Below are positions 55,704-64,000 of a DNA stretch of 64,000 nt, piece by piece. This DNA is from JAUXFK01 sp034189035 (GTDB lineage Bacteria > Desulfobacterota > UBA8473): contig JAXHVA010000006.1 in the NCBI GenBank assembly GCA_034189035.1, forward strand, positions 1 through 64,000, written 5' to 3'. A program made the position numbers and the translations under genes. The first letter of the stretch is position 1, and every line of letters begins with the position of its first letter. The notes under the pieces are model-generated. The model searched no databases. It worked only from the letters and a program-made list of their open reading frames with translations, and was not told the DNA's origin.

Positions 55704-58497
55704 CTTTACAATTGCTCTTCGCTTCTATGTTTTGATTATCCTCAGGCACTATCCTTATCGTAACTATCTTCTTGGATCCGCCTTCAATTAAAAGACTCCC
55801 ATCAGGTTGTACAGGTATTGTTTCCTTCTTTTCCTCATTAAGATCTACAAGCCAAGCCTCTTTTATTCCCGGGAAAACCTCCAGACTTCCCTTTATGTTT
55901 TTTCCAGAGGGATTAAAGAGCCTTATAATCAAATCATTATCACTGTATGCCTTTTTGATTGCACTCACAAAGAGTGCATCCGGTTTGACTTGTAAAAAAC
56001 TCAATTCACATGGAAGCTGCCCTTTTTGAGATGGGACTTCCAGATACCGAGTCTGAATGCTGTAAAGGTTTTCCTGGATATAGATAGGATCCATTTCCCA
56101 TGGCCCTTCTTGAATCAAAATTGCATATTCAAAGGTGTACTCTCCAATGCATTGAGCATCCGGAACCAATACTTTTGGGCCAGCCAATCTTTCCCGAGTG
56201 GAAAGATCGTCTTGAGAAAGCCATCCTACGCAACGCAGCAGGGTAAGGGCAATCGTCCCGTCTGTTTTCGCTTCATATTCAGGCAGTCCCTTATTCAGAA
56301 TAACCAGCCCCTTTGTCCCGTTGTTAATCCCCACAAAATTACGCTGGAACTGCGTTGGGGAAGGCCCTTTTTCCTTCGGCAAATTTCCGACACTCACACT
56401 GTGTGCCGTATCTCTCTTCTTGCTTTGAGGATAGTCCTTGTACTTTTCTATCTTCCTTTTAACTATATCCCCTTGGGTCTGTACATAAACAAACTCGCTC
56501 TTTACTCCTTTAAAGAGAGCTCGCATGCGGTGGTCTTTCACTTGGTTGTCTATTTTTGTAGCTATAGAAACCAGTGGGGACCCTTTTCTTAAAGTGATAT
56601 AGAAAGAGACCAGATTTTTTTTTAACTTCTTGCTTCTCGCCTTTCTGTCTGAAGTCAAAGACTCAGGTAAGACAAGTTCAATATTTGCTTCGTAGGTAGC
56701 TAAAAACGGACCGTTTTCTTTAAGAGTAACCTTCCCTCTCGCCCCCTTTGAAGTAAGCAAGGTATCTCTTTTGAGAGGATCATAATTATAGGTGTCTCCG
56801 TGATCCGCTGTATCCTCTATTATGTTTAAATCTTTAAATACTCTTCTATTCCTTTTATCAAGGATAGTCAATGAACCATCTTTATTGATCTTTACTTTAA
56901 GGATATCGTTTTCCAGCACATCTTCTTTCTCATCAGCAATATTATCGGCCTTTGCTATCTCCTGGCATGAGGGGAAATCGAGTGCCAATGTCTTATATCC
57001 AAAGGGAGGTATCTTTTCAGCCATAAAAGCGAATCTATATCGACCTTCTTTCTTGTTGAGAATCTGAAAAGGGACTCTTTTCCCCTGTTTATCTCTTAGA
57101 GCTAAACCTGTGGTTATATGCCCTTTCAATTTGTCATTGTCTTTGTCCAATTGCCAATTCTCATTCTTTAAAGCAGGCGATCCAAGATCAATCTCCACAT
57201 TCACTACATCTGTCCGTTCTATGTCGGAGGGGTTAAAAATAACCAGGCTATGCTCATTCTCATTGATCATGTCCGAACTGTTTATCTTTGATGCGATTCG
57301 CAACAGGCTCTCATCCGTAATATCCCTTGCAAGTTCAATCGCATTTTTGTACCTGACTTCTCCTTCCCGATGAACCTCATCAATCGCACAGGCGTTACAA
57401 TGGTGAAAATGCTGCTTCATTAAATACTCCCATGCCCTTTCCATTAAACCTGCGGGATACTCGTCACCGAGTAACCAGGCAAATGTGGCAAACGGCTCCG
57501 CCCATTTTTCAATTGAGATTTCCGCCTCTTTGTTCTTCTGCTTGAGATACATCCTGGCAGACAGTTGCCCACTCAAGGTGCAGGCCCATTTATTTCCTGT
57601 AAGCTCACCTTGAAGAATGCCAAGTTTCGGCTTTTCTCGTTCGATGATTTGAAAAAAATCTTCCAGTGTAATCTGGCCTACTCTGTAGTTTTTCCCAATA
57701 GTCTGATTTATCTTAATGATCTTCTGATTCACATCGGATTGGGCTTCAAACTGGTCGTTTCCCTGCGTAATCAGAACATGGTCGGTAACGGCAAAATTCT
57801 TCAAAAGCGCTGCTTCTTCCTTGATAATGGTCGATGTCTCCTGGAGATCTTCCGGCAGATACCATGTCTGGGCGTAGGCCCTTGGAGGATGGTATTTGAT
57901 AATAGCAGTACTGTCCGCTCCTTTCCACATGGCCAAGTCTTTTAAAGGCTCGCCATGCTTAAAGGCACGCCATGTAAAAGCCGCTTTTAAGCCTGCACCT
58001 TCAATTATCTGGGGAACCTGGGAGTGGTATTGGAATGCATCGGCATTATAGAAAACAGAACTGGCAAAACCGAATTTCTGTGAAAACCTGATTCCCCTGT
58101 TTATATTTCTGATCAAAGATTCGTTGCTGATAAGAGATGTTTCAGGCGTACTCCAACAAGGGCCTATGCTCAATTGTTTTCTTTTAACAAATTGAGAAAT
58201 TTTTCGTTCTGCCTCATCTACCCTGTTTTTATTGTCGCAATCGTCTTCTTCTTTTAGGATTTTCAGATAATCTATAATTGGCATAACCTGGCCGTCAAAA
58301 TGAAACTTGAACTTCGGATCTCTTTCGAGTGTATCGAGGAGGTGCTCGATGAGGCGAACCAGTTGTAATTTATATCCTTCCTGAACTTCATACCACTCAA
58401 AATCCCAATGAGTATGGGAAAATATGTGGATATTTAATACGCCTTCTCTGTTTTGTTTCGAATTCTTAGAGTCTTTCATCTTCTTTGTTTTAACCAT
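55687..58497 (-). CDS. GH38 alpha-mannosidase
   Basis: 936 residues. The GH38 catalytic domain opens with HIFSHTHWDFEWY (zinc His and Asp) and has the nucleophile Asp in FYNADAFQYHSQVPQI. HFHHCNACAIDEVHRE supplies the later zinc His residues. The middle three-helix bundle and C-terminal beta domains follow. AAGGA five bases before the ATG supports the start. No signal peptide is seen, so it acts in the cytoplasm on imported mannosides or mannosylglycerate-like solutes. It is first in the operon with the kinase/isomerase and acyl-CoA synthetase genes. Confidence 0.88.
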   Translation of the reverse strand: MVKTKKMKDSKNSKQNREGVLNIHIFSHTHWDFEWYEVQEGYKLQLVRLIEHLLDTLERDPKFKFHFDGQVMPIIDYLKILKEEDDCDNKNRVDEAERKISQFVKRKQLSIGPCWSTPETSLISNESLIRNINRGIRFSQKFGFASSVFYNADAFQYHSQVPQIIEGAGLKAAFTWRAFKHGEPLKDLAMWKGADSTAIIKYHPPRAYAQTWYLPEDLQETSTIIKEEAALLKNFAVTDHVLITQGNDQFEAQSDVNQKIIKINQTIGKNYRVGQITLEDFFQIIEREKPKLGILQGELTGNKWACTLSGQLSARMYLKQKNKEAEISIEKWAEPFATFAWLLGDEYPAGLMERAWEYLMKQHFHHCNACAIDEVHREGEVRYKNAIELARDITDESLLRIASKINSSDMINENEHSLVIFNPSDIERTDVVNVEIDLGSPALKNENWQLDKDNDKLKGHITTGLALRDKQGKRVPFQILNKKEGRYRFAFMAEKIPPFGYKTLALDFPSCQEIAKADNIADEKEDVLENDILKVKINKDGSLTILDKRNRRVFKDLNIIEDTADHGDTYNYDPLKRDTLLTSKGARGKVTLKENGPFLATYEANIELVLPESLTSDRKARSKKLKKNLVSFYITLRKGSPLVSIATKIDNQVKDHRMRALFKGVKSEFVYVQTQGDIVKRKIEKYKDYPQSKKRDTAHSVSVGNLPKEKGPSPTQFQRNFVGINNGTKGLVILNKGLPEYEAKTDGTIALTLLRCVGWLSQDDLSTRERLAGPKVLVPDAQCIGEYTFEYAILIQEGPWEMDPIYIQENLYSIQTRYLEVPSQKGQLPCELSFLQVKPDALFVSAIKKAYSDNDLIIRLFNPSGKNIKGSLEVFPGIKEAWLVDLNEEKKETIPVQPDGSLLIEGGSKKIVTIRIVPEDNQNIEAKSNCKDDTNK

Positions 58498-58556
58498 CTG
58501 CTTCCTTTTACCCCGATAGTATTGTCCGTTGAGCCTGAGCTTCTATATGGCGATAA

Positions 58557-58700
58557 TTATTTTTGCTTTGTGTCATCAATAATTATAATTTTACCCTCAG
58601 TGTTTTTTTTTATCTTGTTCCAATAATCCCAATTTTCCTTTGTTTTGATCTGTTCTTCAATTTCTCTTTTCTTTTGAGGGTCGTCTATTGTATATTTCAC
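58557..58700 (-). CDS. Small hypothetical protein
   Basis: A 47-codon frame from a GTG at 58700, giving VKYTIDDPQKKREIEEQIK, then ENWDYWNKIKKNTEGK and IIIIDDTKQK. The composition (charged, helical, no low complexity) is protein-like. The frame is also open for some 30 codons upstream (SSSCCCIGFQA...), which is less convincing. There is only a weak SD. It ends 59 bp before the mannosidase start on the same strand, so it could be a leader gene of that operon or the tail of a lost gene. Confidence 0.35.
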   Translation of the reverse strand: MKYTIDDPQKKREIEEQIKTKENWDYWNKIKKNTEGKIIIIDDTKQK

Positions 58701-59196
58701 TGCTTGAAAACCTATACAGCAACATGATGAACTGAAAAAAAGATCAATACTGAAAAAGCTATTGTTCAGATGCCAATTATTTGCAAATTATCATTTATAA
58801 TTCATTATTATCTAATATATCAAGTGAAAAGTATAATCAATAAAGGTTTCGCCATTAACCTTGTATATCTTTAATCCGCATATTCCGACCATTTATTCCG
58901 TATGGATCACCATCCCTTAGATAACCACTTGAAAGAGCAAAGGAATCCTGTGGCTTTCAGCAGGCCATCTTGGCGAAACCCTTTCGAAGAGACTCAAGGT
59001 TTGGGTTTGCCCTATGAAAAAAATGTTAAAAATCAGCAGTACCCTATCCTGTTCATCATTTGACAAAACTACATGGAGCTATTATACTTGAAATATATTT
59101 TCGAATAATCCGGCTAATACCTGCTTACTGATTCTGAAAACTATCGCTGTACTATCAACTTATAAACTATTTTATCTATTGTTGGTGGAGTTAAAA
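58701..59196. other. Spacer between divergent units
   Basis: AT-rich, without a supported gene. Promoters of the mannosidase operon and of the methyltransferase/radical SAM pair should lie here, but I see no clear consensus pair. Confidence 0.35.
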
Positions 59197-59862
59197 GTGG
59201 CGTATGAGTTGTACGAATGCCTTCACAGAAGATTTTGTGGGCACACAAGCTATGACCTTTCCAAACCCAATCCATGGGTAAAAGATATAATACTAAAGTC
59301 AACACCCCCATCTGGTCGGGTGATTGACCTCGGATGCGGACTCGGCCGCCATTTAGGGGCTCTTTATAACCTCGGAATCGAGATTTACGGGCTTGACTGG
59401 CTGGACCAACGTATTAAACATTCAAGGCAGACTTCCAATTCCGACCTCATTCTCGCTGATATGGCTTCGCTTCCCTTCCAAGACGAATCCTTTGATACTG
59501 CTTTGGCCTGGCGGTCAATCTATTTCCAGAAGGTAGAGAAAATCAAGCATACAATAGAAGAGATTAAACGGGTATTAAAACCCGGAGGAACCCTCATTTG
59601 TTCATGCCGTTCCAAGACAAACACCTTGTATTTTGTAGCCCAGCAGATGGGAGAAGAGATCGAACCAGACACATTTCGACTCGATGATGGGATAGACTTC
59701 ATTGACGCTTGCTACCATTTTTTTAGCAGTGAAGAGATCGAGGAGGTCTTTAGCGGATTTCGCATTGAATCATTAACGGAACTCCAGCTAAGGCATACCC
59801 GTTATACTGCTTCCCATCCTGAACTCCAAAATAACTTTTGGGTATTTACTGCCCGTAAATAA
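59197..59862 (+). CDS. Class I SAM-dependent methyltransferase
   Basis: 221 residues from a GTG at 59197, six bases after GGAG; a TTG six codons earlier opens the frame but lacks an SD. Motif I is VIDLGCGLGRHLG, with GLDWLD, ADMASLPFQDESFD and IKRVLKPGGTLI following, i.e. a Methyltransf_11-type fold. It starts with a short helical cap. Seven bases separate it from a cobalamin-type radical SAM gene, so the two are cotranscribed and probably modify the same small molecule or lipid. The acceptor is unknown. Confidence 0.82.
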   Translation: MAYELYECLHRRFCGHTSYDLSKPNPWVKDIILKSTPPSGRVIDLGCGLGRHLGALYNLGIEIYGLDWLDQRIKHSRQTSNSDLILADMASLPFQDESFDTALAWRSIYFQKVEKIKHTIEEIKRVLKPGGTLICSCRSKTNTLYFVAQQMGEEIEPDTFRLDDGIDFIDACYHFFSSEEIEEVFSGFRIESLTELQLRHTRYTASHPELQNNFWVFTARK

Positions 59863-59869
59863 ACATCCT

Positions 59870-61234
59870 ATGGCGGAACTGATTCTGATAAATCCATCCT
59901 ATTTCCCACCTGAAAAAAACAGGGATCGAGGCCAACGATTTATCGAATATATTAGGGGCGGTAATATGTATTTCCACCCTTTTGAGCCGCCTCTTGGCCT
60001 GGCTTCACTTGTCTCATACTTAAAACCGAGAGGGTATGAATGCAGGCTCATAGATATGCCCGCAGATGAACTTACAGATAAACGATTACAAAGAGACTTA
60101 AGCATCTCATCTGCACCACGGTTCATAGGTATTACAGCCATGACCACTACTATGCGCCGAGCCCTGGAAATAGCGCAGATATGTAAATCCGTATTTCCTG
60201 AGGTACCCCTAGTAATGGGCGGGGTACATCCCACGATAAGACCCGATGCAGTCTTGTCTTCTCATGCGGTTGATTTTGTCATACGTGCTGAAGGTGAAGA
60301 GGCCATGGCAATGCTCATGGCATCCAAGATGAAAAAACGCACCTATGAAATCCCAGGGCTCTGTTTTAAGACCCCGGATTGCAGGGTTCATATTGCAAAG
60401 AAGACAGCCCTTATTTCTGATTTAGATACGCTTCCTTTGCCGGATTACACGAGTTTTCCTGCCTTGTCTTACGTTGGATATACCCAGGAATTGAGAGGGA
60501 TTCGCGCGATCAGCATGCTCATATCAAGGGGGTGTCCATATAATTGCTCTTTTTGCGCCGTACACCAAACCATGGGCAGACGATCGCGGATCAAGAGCCC
60601 CAAACGCGTAAGCAATGAGATGGACGAGGTGCTCAAACTCCTTGATCTGGAGGGGATATGGTTCAAGGACTCTATCTTTAACCTCAATAGAGATTGGGTG
60701 AAAAGCTTCTGCGAATATCGAAAGATAAGTCCTTTAGAGGGGAAATTTCAGATCAATACCAGGGTAGACCTCGTACGAGAAGACGACCTTGCTCGAATGG
60801 CAGAGGCAGGTCTTGTTCAGATTGACCTGGGGATCGAATCTGGTTCTTCAAAAACCCTAAAGACCCTGCGCAAAGCCATATCCCCAAAACAGGTACGCAA
60901 GGTAATCAAGATGGCGAAAAATTACGTTCGCATCTCAGGTTTTTTTATGATCGGTGTGCCTGGAGAAACAGAGGAAGATATTGATATGACATTTCGTCTT
61001 GCACAGGACTTGGAACTCGATTCAGCCTCGATAAGCATCTTTGCCCCTCTGCCCGGATCAACCCTATATGATGAATTGGCTTCACAGGGCAAACTGAGAG
61101 GAAATGAGGATGAGGTTCATTTTACAGAGGCTACGGAAAGTTATTGTGAAGTTCCGATTCAACGCCTGAAAGAACGATTCTTTGAATTCAATGAGAAATT
61201 CGCAGTTCAGTGCAAACCAAAAGATTCCCCCTAA
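59870..61234 (+). CDS. B12-binding-type radical SAM protein
   Basis: 454 residues. The N-terminal half has a cobalamin-binding-like Rossmann fold (ILINPSYFPP, GLASLVSYLKPRGYECRLIDMPAD, VMGGVHPTIRPDAVL) without the D-x-H-x-x-G histidine, so cobalamin would be base-off or absent. The radical SAM core follows with the cluster motif SRGCPYNCSFCAVHQ (C-x3-C-x2-C) and IDLGIESGS. This matches the BchE/P-methylase-like class (COG1032). It may perform C-methylation or a ring rearrangement with the upstream methyltransferase. Its 3' end overlaps the convergent porin gene by four bases. Confidence 0.87.
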   Translation: MAELILINPSYFPPEKNRDRGQRFIEYIRGGNMYFHPFEPPLGLASLVSYLKPRGYECRLIDMPADELTDKRLQRDLSISSAPRFIGITAMTTTMRRALEIAQICKSVFPEVPLVMGGVHPTIRPDAVLSSHAVDFVIRAEGEEAMAMLMASKMKKRTYEIPGLCFKTPDCRVHIAKKTALISDLDTLPLPDYTSFPALSYVGYTQELRGIRAISMLISRGCPYNCSFCAVHQTMGRRSRIKSPKRVSNEMDEVLKLLDLEGIWFKDSIFNLNRDWVKSFCEYRKISPLEGKFQINTRVDLVREDDLARMAEAGLVQIDLGIESGSSKTLKTLRKAISPKQVRKVIKMAKNYVRISGFFMIGVPGETEEDIDMTFRLAQDLELDSASISIFAPLPGSTLYDELASQGKLRGNEDEVHFTEATESYCEVPIQRLKERFFEFNEKFAVQCKPKDSP

Positions 61235-62535
61235 AACAAAACCTGAAAATGTGTGATTACAATATCGTTGTTTATCTGCCCTCCGTGGATCTCCTCTCGA
61301 TGTGTATAATTTAGCTGCCATTTTATCTTCTGTCCATGTATGAACCAGTTTGTTCCCAGTGTATACCAGCGGCTGTCAAGACTATTATCAATGTCTTCAT
61401 TTGGATCAAACTCATCATACCGGGCTACGATTTGAAAGGTATCCGTCAAATCAACTTGTCCCTGAATCCCATAGCCATAAGCTCGATCAAGCCTATGACC
61501 GGTTTGTTGTATATACTCAGCCTGGACATGGAATGATCCTGCATCAAGGGCTGAATTGACATCGAGGAGGTTTATCCTCTTTCCAACCATGCCATCTTTA
61601 ACTCTAAATACATAGTTGCCGTTTGTATCTATCATGGCACTCCCCAGCACAGTCGTCTCGCTATCATAACCAACATGATCGTACGCATAGCTGAAGCCGA
61701 AATTGAAATGCTGATTTGGCCTCATTACAAGCATGGATGTTGCCATAAAATTCTCATTGTCATTGCGGTTTCTATTATACCCATTTCCATTGTATAACCC
61801 TACTGCATAGAATATCTTTCTGTCATATGTCTTTACGCCATATCCCCGACTATCAAGCTGTCCTTTCTTTCGGGATTCTATGCTGATACCGACCTCACGC
61901 TTTCGCGAAAGCTTGTCTATTGCAAGGGGACGCTCGCAAAGAGGCAAAAAAGGCCCGGACGTGAGATAAGAGGGTGAAAATCTCGATTTGAACTGCCCGA
62001 TTACAACCGTGAAATCTTCGTCCCTATCATATGTAAAATAACCATCCTGTAATTTGAGGCCAACCTCATCCTTTCTCAGTTTGTAATCCGCTGCTTCAGG
62101 ATCAAGATTATCTGCATTGTGATCTCCGTCCGCACTGACCTGTACGTGGTATTTCCAGCGCTCATCCACCTTTCCAAAGAACTGCAAACGAACTCTCCGA
62201 ATCACAAAACCATCAAATTCCGATTTATCGAACGCATTTTGTGAAGTAACACTTTCTAAGTCTCCATTCTCAATAGAAGTAAACCTTGCCTGTACTCGGC
62301 CTTTAAAATTGAGACTCTTTGGGCTGCGTGCTGCGTTCATGACAATTTCTTTTTTTTGTGCAGTCCCCTCTTCTTTTAGGGACTCCTTTGCCCTCTCAAT
62401 GTCCTGGTTGGTAACGAGCCCTTTCTCTTTTAATATCTGCAATAATTCATCGGATGAAACCTCAGCAAAACCATCTACAACTATACCGAGTATAAGAAGA
62501 AAACAAAACAAAACAAGATTAATTACCTTCTTCAT
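61231..62535 (-). CDS. OprO/P-type phosphate-selective porin
   Basis: 434 residues with a signal peptide (INLVLFCFLLILGIVVDGFA) and a short coiled-coil-like N-terminal region (LLQILKEKGLVTNQDIERAK) of the kind found in S-layer-anchored or trimeric porins. A 16-strand barrel then begins at FKGRVQARFTSIE with the family's FVIRRVRLQFFGKV and YHVQVSADGD motifs. It ends VITHFQVLF, whose terminal Phe is the BAM signal. AAGGA lies before the ATG. It lies 116 bp downstream of the molybdopterin enzyme gene on the same strand and may be cotranscribed, supplying an anionic substrate (inference). Confidence 0.88.
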   Translation of the reverse strand: MKKVINLVLFCFLLILGIVVDGFAEVSSDELLQILKEKGLVTNQDIERAKESLKEEGTAQKKEIVMNAARSPKSLNFKGRVQARFTSIENGDLESVTSQNAFDKSEFDGFVIRRVRLQFFGKVDERWKYHVQVSADGDHNADNLDPEAADYKLRKDEVGLKLQDGYFTYDRDEDFTVVIGQFKSRFSPSYLTSGPFLPLCERPLAIDKLSRKREVGISIESRKKGQLDSRGYGVKTYDRKIFYAVGLYNGNGYNRNRNDNENFMATSMLVMRPNQHFNFGFSYAYDHVGYDSETTVLGSAMIDTNGNYVFRVKDGMVGKRINLLDVNSALDAGSFHVQAEYIQQTGHRLDRAYGYGIQGQVDLTDTFQIVARYDEFDPNEDIDNSLDSRWYTLGTNWFIHGQKIKWQLNYTHREEIHGGQINNDIVITHFQVLF

Positions 62536-62651
62536 TCAATTATTCCTTCCTTTAATTATTTTAAAAAATCACTTGTATCACTCGCAATCAATTCTTAGAA
62601 TTGTTTTTACAATTTACGATACAGGGTTGTTAACCTTTTCCAATAAATATT

Positions 62652-64000
62652 TTACTTTGTTTGATCGAGATCCACCTTCTTTATTACTGCCCGAATCCCT
62701 TTAAATGCAATCTGGCCTGAAACAGGACATCTTGCCTCCATATTGGTCAAAAAATTTAAGGATTTCCAGGGGGTAAAAGGTGCCTTTTCTCCGTACGAAT
62801 AAGGAATAAAGAGAGTGTCTTTTCGTATATGAGAGGTAAGGACGGTTTTAGCCTCAGTTTCTCCGTAAGGAGAGCAAACTTTTATTCGTTCACCGTCTTT
62901 TATCCCAAGGATTTCTGCCACTTCAAAGTGTATTACGCAGACCTGATCCGGAGAAATATCATTCAGTCTCTTGATCCAGTGGGATGTATGGCCCATAATC
63001 GCAGATGAAGGCCGCCCATTAATGAGATAGAATGGAAATTTTGTTTTTCTTTTCGGTGCGATTACCCGTGATACCCTGAAGGTCAGTGTCTTATTTTCCT
63101 GGTAAGGAGAAAGAACTAGAGTTTTTCTGTCATAAGAAATAGTGTCTTCAGCAGAGTTGGCCAAATCCGGATCTAGAAAGAATAGTGGGATTGCAGTCAG
63201 ACCATACTTGGCAAATCTGTTTTCAATCTCCTGTGTCCAGAGTTCAATCTTCCCGCTTTTTGTGGCAAATTTTTTATTCAAAAAGAGCGTATCTCGTTCA
63301 TGAACTTGGTCCTCCGCCAGTCTTATAGGGGCTCTAAGAGAATTATCCTTTTTTGCCAAGAAATGTTTAACAGCATATCCCTTTTTTGTTCCAACTAGAT
63401 CTTGAAGCTCTACCGGATCTTTCAGTTCATCTCGAAAGATGTCAGACCATCCCATCTTCTTGCCCAGCTCAATCCACCACCAGCGATCAGGACGTGCGAT
63501 TCCTGGCGGTTTTATGAGTTGGGGTGTCCACACAAAACGACTGTCATCTGATACAGGCGAAAGCCCTCCTGATTCGATCCATGTTGCAGCAGGTAAGATA
63601 TAGTCAAAATAATACGCATTGATATTCAGGGTCAATCCATTATACACACTCAAGTCAAGTCTGCTCATAGAATTACGTATCCTTTCTTGATCCGGCCACT
63701 GTGTCATGGGACTGCCTGTACTGATAAGTGCTCTAAGCTTGTATGGATATTCCGGATTGTCGAGGGACTCGAACCAACCAACTGGGTTCTTGCTCAATTC
63801 TGGTCTTATCTTGGGAATTCTCTCTTTGGGTATTTTTATAGATCCAATAGATATGCTTCCATTGTTAAGACAAGAATACCCCGTAGATCTATATCCAAAA
63901 TGTCCTGTTATGGCTGCTAGAAAATAGAATGCTCGGTGGGTTTGTACTGAATTTGTATGGTGACTCAATCCCGTATTGCCTATTATAATAGCCTTCTTAG
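62652..64000 (-). CDS. Molybdopterin oxidoreductase (DMSO reductase family), 5' end outside the window
   Basis: The frame is open to the right edge. The first visible codons read KKAIIIGNTGLSHHTNSVQT, so the ATG lies beyond 64000, and the TTG inside SHHTNS is not a start. The visible 440 or so residues are the C-terminal half of a bis-MGD enzyme: LILPAATWIE-like YILPAATWIESGGLSP, RPDRWWWIELGKKMGW and the MopB cap (LINGRPSSAIMGHTSHW, LGIKDGERIKVCSPYGE). The metal ligand and FeS region are not visible, so the substrate (formate, polysulfide, nitrate or an organic hydroxylation) cannot be told. The porin gene follows. Confidence 0.85.
   Translation of the reverse strand, partial: KKAIIIGNTGLSHHTNSVQTHRAFYFLAAITGHFGYRSTGYSCLNNGSISIGSIKIPKERIPKIRPELSKNPVGWFESLDNPEYPYKLRALISTGSPMTQWPDQERIRNSMSRLDLSVYNGLTLNINAYYFDYILPAATWIESGGLSPVSDDSRFVWTPQLIKPPGIARPDRWWWIELGKKMGWSDIFRDELKDPVELQDLVGTKKGYAVKHFLAKKDNSLRAPIRLAEDQVHERDTLFLNKKFATKSGKIELWTQEIENRFAKYGLTAIPLFFLDPDLANSAEDTISYDRKTLVLSPYQENKTLTFRVSRVIAPKRKTKFPFYLINGRPSSAIMGHTSHWIKRLNDISPDQVCVIHFEVAEILGIKDGERIKVCSPYGETEAKTVLTSHIRKDTLFIPYSYGEKAPFTPWKSLNFLTNMEARCPVSGQIAFKGIRAVIKKVDLDQTK

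Overview
The window looks like a chromosome piece from an uncultured, Gram-negative, anaerobically respiring bacterium. The Gram-negative reading rests on an OprO/P-like porin ending in Phe, an outer-membrane barrel protein, a PEP-CTERM protein and a lipobox. The anaerobic reading rests on a selenocysteine formate dehydrogenase with FeS and NrfD-type membrane subunits, a second molybdopterin enzyme and an ADP-forming acyl-CoA synthetase subunit. Most of the sequence is AT-rich, and Desulfobacterota or a neighbouring phylum would fit, but nothing here fixes the taxon. I see no rRNA, tRNA or CRISPR array.

Left part (1-25.5 kb). Single genes and short operons are separated by long spacers: an SBBP beta-propeller protein, a transglutaminase, an alkaline-phosphatase-fold protein whose segments look circularly permuted, an F5/8-type-C protein, a hotdog thioesterase overlapping an FmdE-family gene, an M23 peptidase, a SPOR protein, a GNAT protein, an endonuclease IV carrying five exact 22-residue repeats, methyltransferases, a flavodoxin plus MerB-like pair, an MBL-fold protein and a PEP-CTERM protein. 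Between them lie decayed IS630 and IS1380 transposases, a decayed patatin and a VapBC pair whose toxin is broken.

Middle. 25.8-32.0 kb is a visibly GC-richer three-gene operon: a TPR outer-membrane barrel protein, a FecR-domain protein and a CHASE2-adenylate cyclase. It was probably acquired by transfer. It is followed by a twice-frameshifted terC and then fdnG(Sec)-fdnH-nrfD-like. FdnG needs UGA readthrough at 33803, and a SECIS-like hairpin follows the UGA.

39.5-51.3 kb is an 11.7-kb block bounded by two 57-bp direct repeats (55/57 identical). The left copy is the true 3' end of a metallophosphoesterase gene. Inside are an intact AlkD-like gene, an MNT nucleotidyltransferase gene bracketed by its own ~119-bp direct repeats, a group II intron tail, and a run of broken surface and polysaccharide genes (RHS, carbohydrate-binding protein, GH17, GT2). 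An IS200-like relic abuts the right repeat. This is the most unusual structure in the window.

Right part (51.3-64 kb). A mannose-oriented operon on the minus strand encodes a GH38 alpha-mannosidase, a fused sugar kinase/P-loop-like/phosphomannose isomerase and an ADP-forming acyl-CoA synthetase alpha-type protein. It is followed by a methyltransferase plus cobalamin-type radical SAM pair and, convergent to that, a porin downstream of a molybdopterin oxidoreductase that runs off the right edge.
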